From Marsupella aquatica (taxonomy: Eukaryota; Marchantiophyta), in the NCBI GenBank assembly GCA_973895155.1, contig OZ316897.1:20336001-20400000 (forward strand): DNA of 64,000 nucleotides, written 5' to 3'. The notes below the pieces were generated by a model. That model ran no database searches, was not told the origin of the DNA, and worked only from the letters and a program-made list of their open reading frames with translations. This document shows positions 23,613 to 36,900 of this stretch, piece after piece. Each line of letters opens with the position of its first letter. The first letter of the stretch is position 1. The position numbers were made by a program, and so were the translations under genes.

Positions 23613-26600
23613 ATGTTGCATTGGTTTGTTTCTCGTTGCTGCTCATCTAAGTCTCCAGAAGCATCTGAATCGAAGACACGGAAATTCAATGCGCGTCAGG
23701 TATTGTCCAGTCCAGACCACGAGGACGCCCCTGCGAGAGATAGTGTGTTGAGTTCTATGTATCCGCATGGCTTGAATTTGACTTTCCGACAAAGAACAAT
23801 CTGGATGATAAGATGCTATACGAAACTATGATTACATCCACAACCGGCTCACATTAAGTTCAGCCCAACTGAATGGTCATTGTGTCCTAGATTGGTAAAA
23901 GATTAACTTCCCGTTATTTGGTTGTGTTCCTTACTGCTTCAGCTGAACACATCCTTATACGAATTGTATAGCCCACCGAGCACACCAAGCATGGAAATCG
24001 TATTTTTCCATGGCTTTCAACATGGGAACTACGATGAGGCACACCTTTTGACCTGGAGATGTGGAGATGGGTCTTCCATCTGGGCACAAACCTGGTTGGC
24101 GAAAGAGTTTTGTGATGCACGCATTTTGACTGTCGCTTACAATGCTAGAGTGATGAAAAGTGGCGACAGTGAAAACTTTGATATGTATAATATGGGTGAA
24201 AACTTGATATCAGATCTGCTGGATGCGAACATAGGGCAGGAGTCTTGTTGCCCAGTCATTTTGGTAGGCCACAGCTTTGGCGGCTTAGTGATTAAGGAAG
24301 TCTGCGTGTACGCAGCATCCGAGATAGGCTTATTGGGGAGAAACTCCGACAGAAATGACAAGCTCAAATCGTTTTTAGAAAATGTTAAGGGGATGTTTTT
24401 TTATTCAACACCCCATCACGGGATCGCAAACAACATAGCTGAACATTTTGTGGAGAAAGGTCCTTTACAGGCATACGTGAACATGCTTAGTAAGGTTGCA
24501 GAAAGACTTAATCACGATTTTGACAAACTCTGCGGACAACGCGGCCAATATAAGAAGTGGGACATCGCAGGAGTTGGAGAAAGCCTTCCAACCGAACTGG
24601 TACGTTTTGAAACCCCCTTGGAAGGCTAATACATGGGCAGTCTTCGGAGAAAAGGTTGCAATTTTAGTGGAGTCCAACAGGGATAGGAGCCACTGACAAT
24701 GGGAAATGAGATTATAATGCACACTATCTTGGACCTCAAGCTTTGAATTTTGTGCATGTGGATACTTCTTAAACTTCCGGCCTTGATCTATGGAGCCAGT
24801 TGATCCCTGAAATTATTCTGCAAACTTTATTGTGCACGCAAGCTCAGTATTATTTTCATTTCGGTGACACGAATGCTGTGAGTGACAGCTTCCAACAATT
24901 GAATTTGAGTTTTGCAAAAAAACAATGGCAACATCTAGATGTTGAGTTTGCTTCTAAATGATGTTTTCTTGTTTGTTGGAATATCAATCAATTTCCCCGG
25001 GCCAGGCATAGAATTGTTGCTGCGGTTAGTCCACACAGCAAGCACTTCTGTGAGAATGATGCAAGGACTTAATAAGAAGTCTCCTAGAGAGTTTTCTACT
25101 TTAATGAATGGTAACATTGTTTCTGTGGTTATCTTGCGTGCAGGGTGGATTTCATGCTCTAGTCGTTGTAAAAGAAGCATCGTCAAGATTTGGTTCTGAT
25201 TTCAACCTCGTGGACGGAGCAGACCATATCTCAGTTTGTAGACCCATTAATGAAACATCTAGAAGTTTCTACGCCCTGAAGAACTTTCTTGGTCGTATCT
25301 CCAGTCATTCAAAGGTGGAGTACATTGAACTTCTGGTGAATTTCTGCTATGATCGTTTTTGCTAGACGTGCTCTTAATCTTTATCAGTTGTTGTCTACAA
25401 TTTTTGGGTTGAACTTCTGGTGATTTTCCACTATGACTCGTCGTTCTTGCTGTGCTCTTAATGTTAATTTAATTTGCCATCTACTAGTATTCAACGACTT
25501 CACTAGTGATGATGGGTATCTTGTCCACAGCCCCTGATTCATGCTCCGTTCTGTTAAAATGAGGTTAATGTCTGCGTCGACTGCCATCAACGCTAGAAAA
25601 GACAATGATGTCCATTAGCTGATGAAAATTTGTCCCTTCTCAAGAGCACTAGGGTAATCATTATTGTTAAAAGTGAATGTTCTTGCTCAGAAGTTTTAAT
25701 CTGTATTTTTTCCAGAAAAGCAGTCAACTACCTAGGTCTACTTCTTATTCTTTACAGTCTGGACAGATTATCTCAAACTTCAAATCGTGTTCCGCTTGTT
25801 CAAATCAAAGTCAAAGTTACGTCTATTGTAATCCTAGCATCGTATATTGCACAAGCCTCGTTTTCGGAAAGTCTTCCAGGCTTATAGAGACCTTCTGGTA
25901 GTACGTAAGTAGGAGACATTCAATTGCATACAAATCTGGTAAGTGTTATTGCATGCGCCACATGAATTGACATAATCATATCTGAGTTGGCGTATCGTAT
26001 CGATCATTCCAGGCAATGGTGTATGGGCTCCCACATTACCCTACGGCTCTGGACAGGCGTGTTTTCAAGGTTCAACAGCAGTTAATAACTACTCCAGTTC
26101 TAGGAATTGTGGGTATGGGTGGCATCGGGAAAACCACTATTGCTAAGGAGCTATTCAACAATATCTCTCCACAATATGAATACACATGTTTTGTGGAAAA
26201 TGTCAAAGGCATGAAGGTGCACGAATTGAAGGACTGGGTACTCAACCAGTTTCTTCGGAAAGGAAATAGGGTGGACCTCAATTCGTTGCAATGGTCTCAT
26301 CTTCAGAAGAAGAAGTCTCTGATCGCGATGGACGATATTGACTCGGAAACTCAAGTCAAAATTCTGCCTAGAATGGCTGAGTTTGGCATTGGCAGTCGAC
26401 TGATCTTTACCACTCGTGATAAGGGCGTTTTGAATATTTTTCCAAATTGTGCCATATATGACGTTGAATTGCTCAAGTCTAACGAGGCAAAGAAGCTCTT
26501 TTGCCATCATGCATTTCAGCAAGAAGGAATTCCGGAGGATCTTACCAAAGTGAATCGTCACTTGGAAGAAAGCGTGAAGGAAGTGGTTGACAAATGCGCC

Positions 26601-29600
26601 GGCTTACCATTGACGCTCGAAGTACTGGGGTGCTATCTTCGGGACCACAAGACTAATGCTACGCTCTGGAAGGAGACAGTAGGCAAGCTGCGTAGAGCTG
26701 AATCTGTTGGTGGCCGTGATAAGGACAGAGTGTGGAGTTCACTGAGACTGAGCTATGATGCTCTATCCCTCGAAGAGCAAGGAATGTTCATCGAGGCTGG
26801 TACTTGTTTTTTTGAGGAGCCGGTAGAGACAGCCGTTGCTGCTTGGAGCACTGCTTTTGGAGATTCAGAATCCGGGTGGGCCAACTTGCTGAGGACGTCC
26901 ATGGTGAAGGAAGTCGACAAAACAAAATGGTCTGACACCTGGAAGAAGGAGATCACGTACAAGGAAGTGTGGGTGCACGAACACCTGCGTGATTTGGCCC
27001 GTCTTCTCTCCAATGGGCCAGTGGATGATCTCAATGGAAGAGCGGTAAGTACTGAACCAGAGACTTTGAGACCAAAATAAGTGTCGGTTATGTTTTAGTA
27101 TGCAGTTTGATGAAATAAGTGCCGAGAGTTTGTAGAGTTTCTTGGAAGCGATAGATTCCCAATATATGTTTCTGAAAGATTTAAATTCCCAATTTAAGTC
27201 ATGATTGTAATGCTATATGTGTTTTTGAATGAAGAGTCTAATATTTAATTCGATGCTTTGAGTACTGAACCTTTTTGGGACTAGAACGGTAATCTAACTT
27301 GTACTTTTTTGAACAGGTACAGACAACTCGTCTGCAATTCTCGGATTTTATGTTTAAAAACCCCTCTCAAATGCCAAAGTTTCAGGAACTGAAGTATTTG
27401 CAGGTGTGGGATTTACCCGAAGGGTCCATCAACACCTTATCAACGAAGCTTTGCTTATTAAAATGCACTCCTCTTTCCAGCGGCGTCCTCCCTAACAGTG
27501 TGGAGGACATGACAAAACTAGCTGTCTTACAGCTTGAAGGTTGGACGATCACGGCGGAAAGTCTTAAGGCATTGGGGCAGCTCAGCAACCTGCGCATTTT
27601 ATCGCTCTCTGATATATCCGGCCATTCCCATTTGCCGGACAATTTTGGTCATCTGTACAAACTGAAACGGTTGGAACTGACTAACGTCAGCTGGACAGCA
27701 CTGTGGCCTTCTTTCGGCAACCTAGCGGACCTCAAACATTTGCTCTTACGGCAGATGCCAGAACTTGTGGAGCTGCCGGAGGCTTTTGGGAATCTCTCTT
27801 CCCTGGCATCATTAGTCATTCGTGATTGTGGCAGGCTTGCAAGTTTGCCCGAATCGTTTGGGAGTCTCTCTTCCCTGGCATCATTAGTCATTCGTGGTTG
27901 CGAGGGGCTTGCAAGTCTCCCCGAATCGTTTGGGAGTCTCTCTTCCCTGGCATCATTAGTCATTCGTGATTGTGGGCGGCTTGCAAGGTTGCCCGAATCG
28001 TTTGGGAGTCTCTCTTCCCTGGCATCATTAGAAATTCGTTATTGTGGCAGGCTTGCAAGTTTGCCCGAATCTTTTGGGAGTCTCTCTTCCCTGGCATCAT
28101 TAGTCATTCGTTATTGTGGCAGGCTTGCAAGTTTGGCCGAATCGTTTGGGAGTCTCTCTTCCCTGGCATCATTAGTCATTCGTTATTGTGGCAGGCTTGC
28201 AAGTTTGCCCGAATCTTTTGGGAGTCTCTCTTCCCTGGCATCATTAGTCATTCATGGTTGCGAGGGGCTTGCAAGCATCCCCGAATCTTTTGGGAATCTC
28301 TCTTCCCTGGCAACATTAGACATTCTTAAATGTGACGGGCTTGCAAGTCTGCTCGAATCCTTCGGGCACCTCTCCTCGCTGAAAGAGTTGCGCATCGCGG
28401 ATTGCCGGAGGCTGAGCTGTCAAGAGCCTACAGAAGTGAGACAATTCGGACTGCATGAGAACTTATGTTCCCTCACATCTCTATCTCTAAAAGCGTGTGT
28501 CAGTCTAGAGAGGCTGCCTGCCAGTTTTGAGAGTCTTTTGTCCTTGCAAGAACTTAACCTGTTTAATTGTCCGCAACTAAAGACGCTGCCGGAAAGTATT
28601 GGCCAATCCAGGGCTCTGACAAGCTTGAAGATAGAAGGGGCAGAGAACCTGGAGGGCCTACCTGAAAGCTTTGGGAATTTATTTGCCCTCACATATTTGC
28701 ATCTCGATGGCTGTGAGCGTCTTGGAAGGTTGCCGGCGAGTTTCGGGAATCTCTCGGCCTTGGAAAACTTAGAACTACTAAACTGCTCCAACTTACAGAG
28801 GTTACCTGCCAATTTCGGCCAACTCAGGGCTCTTGAACAATTGACCATACGAGCGGCCTGGGAGCTGGAGGCGCTATCCGATGAATTTGGGAATTTAGTC
28901 TCGCTGGTGTCGCTGAATCTGTCTAACTGTCCAAGTCTTGTGAGACTGCCCGAGAGTTTTGGTCGTCTCTCTGCCCTGCAAGAACTGAAGTTGGGCGGCT
29001 GCAGCAAATTGGCAAGATTGCCAGATAATTTCGGCCAACTCTCGGCTCTGAAGACGTTAAGGATAAACGCGGCTGACGAGCTTGAGGAGCTACCGGACAG
29101 TTTGGGGAACTTATCTTCACTGGAAGATTTGCATATACTTGCGGGTAGGTTGCAACGAGTCCCGGTGAGCATAGGGCGGCTTCAAGCGCTGAAGGAACTG
29201 ACTGTTCGGGCGAATATGCTGGAGAGTTTACCGGAAGAACTTGGTAACCTTGGGTCTCTAGAAATCCTTCGGGTGTGTAATTGTGGAAATGTAGAGACCC
29301 TTCCGGACAGTTTAGGGCGCATGTCATCCCTGAGACTCGTGATACTTCAGAAATGCACCTTGATGAGTGTACCCGATAGGTTGGGAAGGAACTTCTGGCC
29401 TCATGGAGACAGAAGCACTGAGACGAGAAGAGCGGCAGCACCGGAGCATTCCTGCCAAATAGCACCGACGGAGGCATTCGGGCTAAATGTTGATATGTGT
29501 CATTTCCTTTCTGACTCGGTACTGCAAGAATTGGGCTGGATTCAGTCCGATGAAAAGTATTTTGGTCGTGAAGGTGAATCGCTTTTTGGAAAGTGGTACC

Positions 29601-29623
29601 GGCGAAAATGCCATTGTGAATGA
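23613..29623 (+). CDS. HNL-1: alpha/beta-hydrolase-NB-ARC-LRR immune receptor, about 1417 aa
   Basis: Five phase-0 exons: 23613-23699, 23943-24599, 25144-25314, 26013-27044, 27317-29623. Joints: CAG|GTATTG, cttcag|CTG, CTG|GTACGT, gtgcag|GGT, AAG|GTGGAG, ttccag|GCA, GCG|GTAAGT, aacag|GTA. Exons 2-3 encode a SERAC1-like hydrolase: FFHGFQ, nucleophile elbow GHSFGG (Ser about 140), FFYSTPHHG, and ADHISVCRP with the probable catalytic His about 276. Exon 4 is NB-ARC: P-loop GMGGIGKTT (about 339), kinase-2 LIAMDDID, RNBS-B GSRLIFTTRD, GLPL CAGLPLTLEVLG, and VHE in place of MHD (about 626). Exon 5 holds more than 20 LRRs of the LPESFGxLSSL type and a C-terminal segment ending FGKWYRRKCHCE. This is an intracellular receptor expected to sense pathogen molecules and switch by nucleotide exchange. 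The start ATG is supported by the parallel ATG in HNL-2, but an upstream exon cannot be excluded. Confidence 0.85.
27775..28345 (+). repeat. In-frame 72-bp LRR repeat array in HNL-1 (eight units)
   Basis: Eight consecutive 24-residue repeats of the form LPESFGSLSSLASLVIRxCGRLAS are encoded by near-identical 72-bp DNA units ('gggagtctctcttccctggc' recurs). The variable residues concentrate in IR(D/G/Y)C(G/E), that is, next to the beta-strand. The surrounding LRRs and the same region of HNL-2 are much more diverged. This points to recent unequal exchange. Confidence 0.95.
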
Positions 29624-32600
29624 GCACGCGGTGGACACTTGGTTTGGGAAGTTGAGACCTGCCCTGGTGAGGAGAGACTCAGCTGAATTAAAGTTACCAT
29701 CATGATTACCGAGCAAAGCCAGGCTCTACATGTACAAAATAGTCTCTTAATGGGGAGGGAGAAAGAAACAAGGGGTGACCAGGTGCGTGTCTGCCTGGTT
29801 CAAAAGCCCATGCCTAGCACAGTGCACCAGACTTTGGGACAGGGTAGAGGCCATGCCCAACCGCCCACATGGGATGTGTCAAGTTTCAAACCTGGGTGTC
29901 CAAGGTTCGAACCACTTGGTCTACCAGCTAGACAAGCAAGGTTGTTGCAAAGTGACGCAGTAAAGTAGACGAGTAGAGTAGGTTGTTCTTGCCCAGCTAC
30001 AAATGTTCCAGCTACAAATGTTTGTTGGTGAAGAGAACCATATTTACAAGAGGAGATGAGATCCATGCATGTCAAAGCTAAAATAGTGGATCGAGTTAAT
30101 GGAGAGTTTTCTGAATATGATAGAATGACTTGTTTGGTAAAGGAATTAAACAACTACAGTAAAATGTTTGGTTCTGTTCAATAATTCAAATTGTTTTCTC
30201 TGCTCACCTCTAGCTATGACATCATCCAAAACAAATAGCAGCAATTCTTTACATCAAACTACAACCAATTAGGGCCCCTTTTTTCACCTGGCCTGTGTCA
30301 AGACTAATAACCTGAACGAACTTGAAAATGTACGTCTTGAGACTGTAAATTTATTGCAATTTGATGAAGGGCCACGTTTCTTTCTAGTGGCTGAAAGTTG
30401 GCAACCCATGGCATTTATCAGAAAGCGTGCAATTGGGCTAATCAGGACCAAGAGAAGTCTATCAATGGTTTATGGATCATATACTTTAGTGGTCCCAGAT
30501 TCCAGTGTAGCCACAAACAGATGTTTTTAGTTCTTTGAGCTAAAATTTATGTTCAATACAAATTATATGAAAAAAAACAAAAACAAAGGAAAAAAATCTC
30601 AATGAGAATGCACCTTAATTGAGGACCCTCAGAATAAGTGCTTTGCAAACTCCATGGCATCAAGTATGGCCATGTCAGCATTTCTGCCATAAACACAAAC
30701 CACCATGTTTGCAGTGACAAACAAACACTACTGCTGGTGTTTGTCATGATGCCAGAAAAAATGGGTAGACCGGGAAACCATAAAAGTTGGGTAAATCTAA
30801 ACTTGACATCCCAAGCAACAAAAGAGTGAGTGATAGCGAGTGATAAAAATTACCCAATAGAATCTAATTATTTTTACTTGTTGAATATGAAGATAATGTC
30901 ATAAATAATTATTTAAATCTAATATATATATATCACTTTATCTGGCGTTCTATATTGTAACAGCCTTATTTTCGTCAGACATAACAAGTCTGTGGTGAGG
31001 TGCAGGGATCGGAGACAAGGCTCCCTTTCATGGCTTTTGATGTTGGAGATGCACTGAAGGTCCAAGGATATATATGAAAGGCAGTAAGGATTGAGAGAGC
31101 AGGCAGGAATTGTTAGGGAGGCTGATGGGACTTGAAGAGGAGGATTTGAATGCCCAACAAAGGATTTCCAGGCGACCATAGCATACCCAAATGATACGCA
31201 AAAGCTGCCATCGACTAGTGTTTACAAGGTTAGCTCAGTTTTCTCCGACAATCCTATGTCAATGAAATTCAATGTACTGCTTACAATTTATGTGTTCAAG
31301 CACTCATAAGCGTACAATGTTTTTTTTGGTTTTGCTCTTGTTGTGCAAGGCGCTCACAGCAGACCCTATGCAGTCGTTCTGCAATGGAATCGAACATGTG
31401 TCAGGTCTTGGGTGTGACTCCCTGCTTTGGCTCTGGAGGTACTACGGTAGCTATTGCTGAATTGGTTGGAACCCTGATTTTTTCTCCCACTTTACCCATG
31501 GTGTCCACCAACTAATTAACTTCAAATGAGATCCCAGGATGAGATCATGACCATAAAAGTTACTGCTATGCATATATTTGACCAGATTTAGATGGAAGAG
31601 TGAGTTTAGCTAGTCCACCTTACTACTAGATGAGTTTACTAAACTCTTGATTAGCCAGACCACCTGAAAATGTTATTTAAACCATTGCCATGGATTCTGC
31701 AATAGGGGATCATCTGATTTATGATTAAAGCATTACAAGTGCACAATGACAAGAAGTACAATCAGATATATATCAAGTTACCTTATAGACAAGCCATTTC
31801 CTGCACTCAGATTGTATATATTTTTACTGTTCCTATTTAGGTTTCTCCTATGAAGACTTTCCTTTGTATTTTTGTCCATTTGATATTGGAGGTAAAAGAC
31901 CCTTGTACATTTTTAATTTATTTTGTATCCTACATTTCAAGTAACCCCTTTCAATTATTTTTGGAAAGTTTTTGCCTTTCCCCCAATTTTCATTTATTTT
32001 CCAATTTGAATTTTGACACCAGTCAGAGGATCGGAGCAAACAACTCAACAAAACATTGGTCAAGCCCAGACGTGAACCCTGCACCTTTAGGTTCCCAATA
32101 GCCATCCACACCATTTGTGAAGCCCCGGGAAGACCCTGGTATTGTCTAGAAAAACGGCAGACTATAAGCCTAGACAAATGTCTAAGAATACTTCTAGGGA
32201 GTGCAATTGGTAGGTTGGGTACATCTCGTATGAGCTAACTCTACATCTGGTACAGGAAGCTAGTGCAAGCCGTCCACAAGGTACCCGTAAGACAGAGTGA
32301 GTATGACACTTATGGATTAATAAGAGGAGCCAAGGAGAGTGTTTCTGTAGTTAATTCTTAAGGCATGCAACAAAGAAACAAGTGAACATTTCGGCCATTT
32401 TTAAGGGATTTGACCTCTTTTAATTATTAATTTTTTCTGAAGGGGGTAGACAGCTTTTCCTGGGTTGGTACTTTTATTGGTTCACTAGGAGGTCATATAA
32501 GTGTTGCATTGACTCTGCAAGGAATAAACTCTGTTGGACAGAAGTGTTGCCAAAACACAAACCACGACTCCCAAGGAAGAAGTCGATGGCGTGCACAATG

Positions 32601-33640
32601 TCCATCGGGCCGGAATGGGCGACAACAAGTGAAAGGTGCCAAAACATAAACCCAAAGTTGATGGCACAAAGTTGATTGGGCTAAAGCAAGTGACAAAATG
32701 GTAAAATCTTGGTTTATGTTTTGAATTGGCAAACTTGGGCTGGAGCGGGCAGCAGCATTGGGGACTGGGACAGGCAGTGTATGGAGCCCCAGGAAAATGA
32801 GGGAGCATTAAGGCATTGTAGATTAACATGCAATCATCCCCTACTACATTTTTTTATCCAATCTTGGAGATAATTTTAATTAAGTACTACTTAAGTGATC
32901 TTAAGTCTGAAATTGGATTACATATTGAGTGAGCATTACCTCTGTCATATAGAGAGTCTTACCGTGTAACATTGGATCATTGCACATTGAGTGACACAGA
33001 AAGTAATCCAGAAGAATATTGGAGAGGGACGATCTCTGGCTTTCCCTCAAGAGATAGTTCCAAAGGAGTCGAATGCTCGGAACACACCCATTTCAAATGC
33101 AAGAAGTTGGACGATGTTGAATTGAAATCCATTAACGTTAACATCTTTCACGTGTTCCTAGACATATGGATATTACAGTTCCAATGAAATCCGTCTTATT
33201 TCTTCACATTCAACTACTGTAGCTGCGGAGATTAAAAACTTTGGTGTGCGAAGATATAAACTAATCGAAGAAATCACGACAATAGCAAAGATTCCACAAT
33301 ACTACTTTCTACAGAAGTTCAGACTAGCGGACAACTTTTCAATGAATGACGTCAGATGATGGATTAATTTATTATATCTAGACCACTGATCTTCCGCCTT
33401 CGGTCACCTGAAGACATCTGTCGTAGAAAACGTGGTCGAGAGGTGAAGGATTTTACACCTGGTCAGCTTTCTTCGAATAGGTCCGTAGACGCGACGCGAG
33501 CTTGTCTTCGGTCACTGAAGCGTTTGTTGTAGGGAAACTTGACGATAGCTCTTGGAAAACATCTCACACCGTGCTGGCCTTCTTCCTGCCTCGATAAGAC
33601 AGCTCCACGGTCAGTGAGGCTTGCTGTTTGCATTTACATC
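29624..33640. other. Intergenic stretch between HNL-1 and HNL-2
   Basis: 29640-29980 is homologous to 39590-39850 downstream of HNL-2 ('taccatcatgatt', 'gaccaggtgcgtgtct', 'gtttcaaacctgggt', 'gcaagc..gttgcaaagtga'), so the duplicated unit extended past the 3' ends. 29880-29965 contains a tRNA-promoter-like element on the minus strand (see findings). The rest is AT-rich, with a TA run near 30921-30932. No gene is supported. Confidence 0.5.
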
Positions 33641-33659
33641 GTTCTGCTGCAGTGCATAT

Positions 33660-33921
33660 TTCGTGAGTCCCACGATCTCGGTGGATTGCTATGGCTTGCA
33701 GAAGTCCATGTAATGAACGGGCTTCTGAGCCAGTGAGGGTGTACGTCCTCCGCGTTAAACCGGTGTTTATTGTTGGCTGAGCGGAAAGAGGGATATGTTG
33801 CCGTAGTTGTTTCCATTTTGTACTTCCTGGGAAAGATTGAGATCACGAGTCTTGGTGGTCAAAGAGGTACTTTCCCTCGCAAAGAGAAACATCAACTCTT
33901 CTCCAATCTCGAGCAAGCAGA
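33660..33921 (+). promoter_or_regulatory. HNL-2 5' region with the block shared with HNL-1
   Basis: It contains 'ctcggtggattgctatggct' near 33678, then 'gagccagtgaggg' and 'gtttattgttggctgagcgg', collinear with 22445-22560. Probably core promoter and/or 5' UTR. No TATA box is assigned with confidence. Confidence 0.45.
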
Positions 33922-36900
33922 ATGGAGCGTGGGTATCCAGGCTCCTCTTCTAAATCTCCACAAGCATCTTGGTCGAAGACCCTGAGATCAGATGCTCAAG
34001 AGGTAGTCCCCAGTCCAGACCACGAGGATTCTTGCAGTGAGATTCATGTTGACTTCTATTGGTCCGGATGACATGTCTTTCAGATTCTGAACAATCTCGT
34101 TGATTAGATGTTGTTAGAAGTGATGATTTAGGACTCGTCTCAGTCTCTCATCTTTGGAAATGATTCAATCTTATCCCAACTGATTTGGCATTCTGTACCA
34201 TATTGTGCACAGAGAATTAACTTGCACCATTGTGGTTTGCGTTCTCAGGTGTCTCAATTGAATTCCTCTGTGTACGAATTGCATGGTCCGCTCGGCGAAC
34301 CAAGCATGGACGTCTTATTTTTCCATGGATTCCAACACGGGGATTATAAAGATGCCCATTTGTCTACGTGGAATTGTGGAGACGGGTCCTCCATTTGGCC
34401 ACAAACTTGGCTGGTGGAGAAGTTTCCTGATGCCCGCATTCTGTCTGTTTCCTACGATGCTAGTGTTATTAAGAGTTGTGAAGGTGGAACAATTGACATG
34501 CACCTCATAAGCGAGAACTTGACATCAGATCTGCTGACTGCAAACGTCGGACAAGAACCCCGCCCTGTCGTATTGGTTGGTCATAGTTTTGGAGGATTGG
34601 TCATAAAGGACATATGCGTGTATGCATCAAGCACAACAGGCCGCTTGAAGCGGAACTCTCTGAAAAACTTTCAGCTAACTGCATTTTTGGAAAATGTAAA
34701 GGGGATCTTTTTCTATTCTACACCGCATCAAGGAGTCGCCAGCTGCATAGCTGAACATTTTGTGGCTGAAGGTCCTTTATTGGAATATGTGAAAACTCTT
34801 AGTACTCCAAGAGCAAGAGTCAATTTTTATTTTGACAATCTCTGCGGAAAAGATGGACAATACAAGATGTGGCAATTTGCAGGAGTCGGAGAAAGTTTTC
34901 CAACCAAATTGGTAAGAAGTACTTCCACTTTTACTTGATTCAAAGAATTGATATGAAAAAGTTATCCATTTACTAATTCTAGTGACAGTCTTCTACGGGA
35001 AAAAATCCTCTACATATTCTTTCAGCCAAAAGTATCCAGTTGGGCTACAATACGAACTTCTCTTCTCACTGTTTTTCCTAGCATACTCCTGCGTAGATTC
35101 TGTTGATTCATACGGCCCTGGAGTCGTTGGAGATGTAGAAATAAGCGAGATTGGTAAGCACATCATTTTCTAGTTTCTATATTTGGAGTTCGGGATACTT
35201 TTTGAAATTGAGGCCATCATCGGTGGAGTCAAATGATCCTCAAATGTCCTACTAAGTATTATCAAAATCTAAGGTTCACACATGCTCAGCATAATTCTCC
35301 ATTTATAGTATGAATCGAATTACGTAATGTACAGCAAGCTTTCAAAAGTGCAATCAACGATATCAATCATGATGGCACATTGACAGAAGTAGTGATATGG
35401 TATTTGTTGAAATGATATCTGACATTGACTTGTTCAGTCCTGCGTCGTCATTCATATCTCTTAAGCTTTTATTTACTGTTGGTTGGCACACGAAGCATGC
35501 AGAGGATGAGCCAAGGTCTCGATGAGAGTCATAGGAACGAGATTTGTTTTGCTATATATGGTAACATTTCGTCTTTGCTGAACTTTTTTGCAGGGTAGTT
35601 TTAGTGATATAGTTGTTCAAGAAGGATCTGCAAGATATGGCACTAGTTTCAACATTGTGGAAAGAGCAGACCACATTTCTGTCTGTAGACCGATGGAAAA
35701 GACTTGTAGAAGTTTCTCTGCCCTGACAAATTTTCTTGAGGACCTTGGTGTTAATTCAAAGGTGGAGTACCTCGATCCCTGAAATGGATTGTATTTGCTC
35801 AGTTGGTTTTGGACAGCAAGTTACTTACCGTTCTGTTAGTTTCTGTTTATCTCTGCATCGACTGCCATCAACATGAGAGAAAACAATGATGTCCATTGCC
35901 AGATGAAAACTTGTCCCTTCTCAAGAGCACGTGGGTAACCATTCTTTTAGAAAGTGAACGTTCATGCTCAGAAGGTTTTGATCTGTTTTCCAGAAAAAGC
36001 AGTCTACTGCTGTAGGGGTGTTTCTCATTCCATCCAGTCTGGACAGATTATTTCAATGTTCAAAGTGTGTTCCGCTTGGCAGATCAAAGTCAAAGTTGTC
36101 CTTTCCATCAAGGTTACGCCAATTGTAATCCTTTTCATTGTATACTTCATAAGCCCTGTTGTTGGAAACTGTTGCTGTGGAGAACTTCTGATAGTACATA
36201 TGTAGAAGAGATTTGATCAGACACAATGTTTATAAGGTTTTCTGCATGCGCCAAATGGATTTTTCCCTCTCAGGCACTATTATAAAAGTCCCACTGTCAG
36301 ACAGGAGTACTGTACACCACTTCAAAGTCCCTCGGCTTCGGAGTATTGATTATAATGTAGCTTGGACGCGTGCAGAAGAAAGGCTCTACTAGCACCACCA
36401 AAGAAGGAACAGGAAGAAAGTGTGTTTGACAACTCTCTGTCATTCCCGACAATTTTCTTAACTTCTTTTACATAATCATATATGACTGAACGCATTGTAT
36501 CGATCATTCCAGGCAATGGTGTATGGGCTCCCAGATTACCCTACTGCTTTGGAGAGGCGTGTTTTCGAGGTTCAACAGAAGTTAACAACTACTCCCGTTT
36601 TAGGAATTGTGGGTATGGGTGGCGTCGGGAAAACCACCATTCCTATGGAGCTATTTAACAACATCTCTCGACAATTTGAATACACATGTTTTGTGGACAA
36701 TGCCAAACGCATGGCTCTGCACGAGTTGAAGGATTGGGTACTCAACCATTTTCTTCGGAATGCATCTAGGGTGGACCAGAATTCGTTGGAATGGTCTGAT
36801 CTAAAGAAGAACAAAATTCTGATCACGATGGATGATGTCGACTCGGAAAATCAAGTCAGAATTCTGCCTAGATTGGACGAGTTTGGGAGTGGCAGTCGAC

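Noticed and set aside
25315-25365. Hydrolase exon reading straight into a stop, suggesting separate hydrolase genes.
   Set aside because: Both paralogues share AAG|GTGGAG at the same place and a phase-0 acceptor ttccag|GCA before NB-ARC, so a fused gene is more likely.
27970-28329. Open frames in other phases and on the opposite strand across the HNL-1 LRR region.
   Set aside because: A 72-bp repeat opens alternate frames. The LRR frame is the conserved one between the paralogues.
31272-31460. A 62-codon frame with a hydrophobic stretch resembling a signal peptide.
   Set aside because: No homologue recognised, no further exons, composition typical of AT-rich intergenic DNA.
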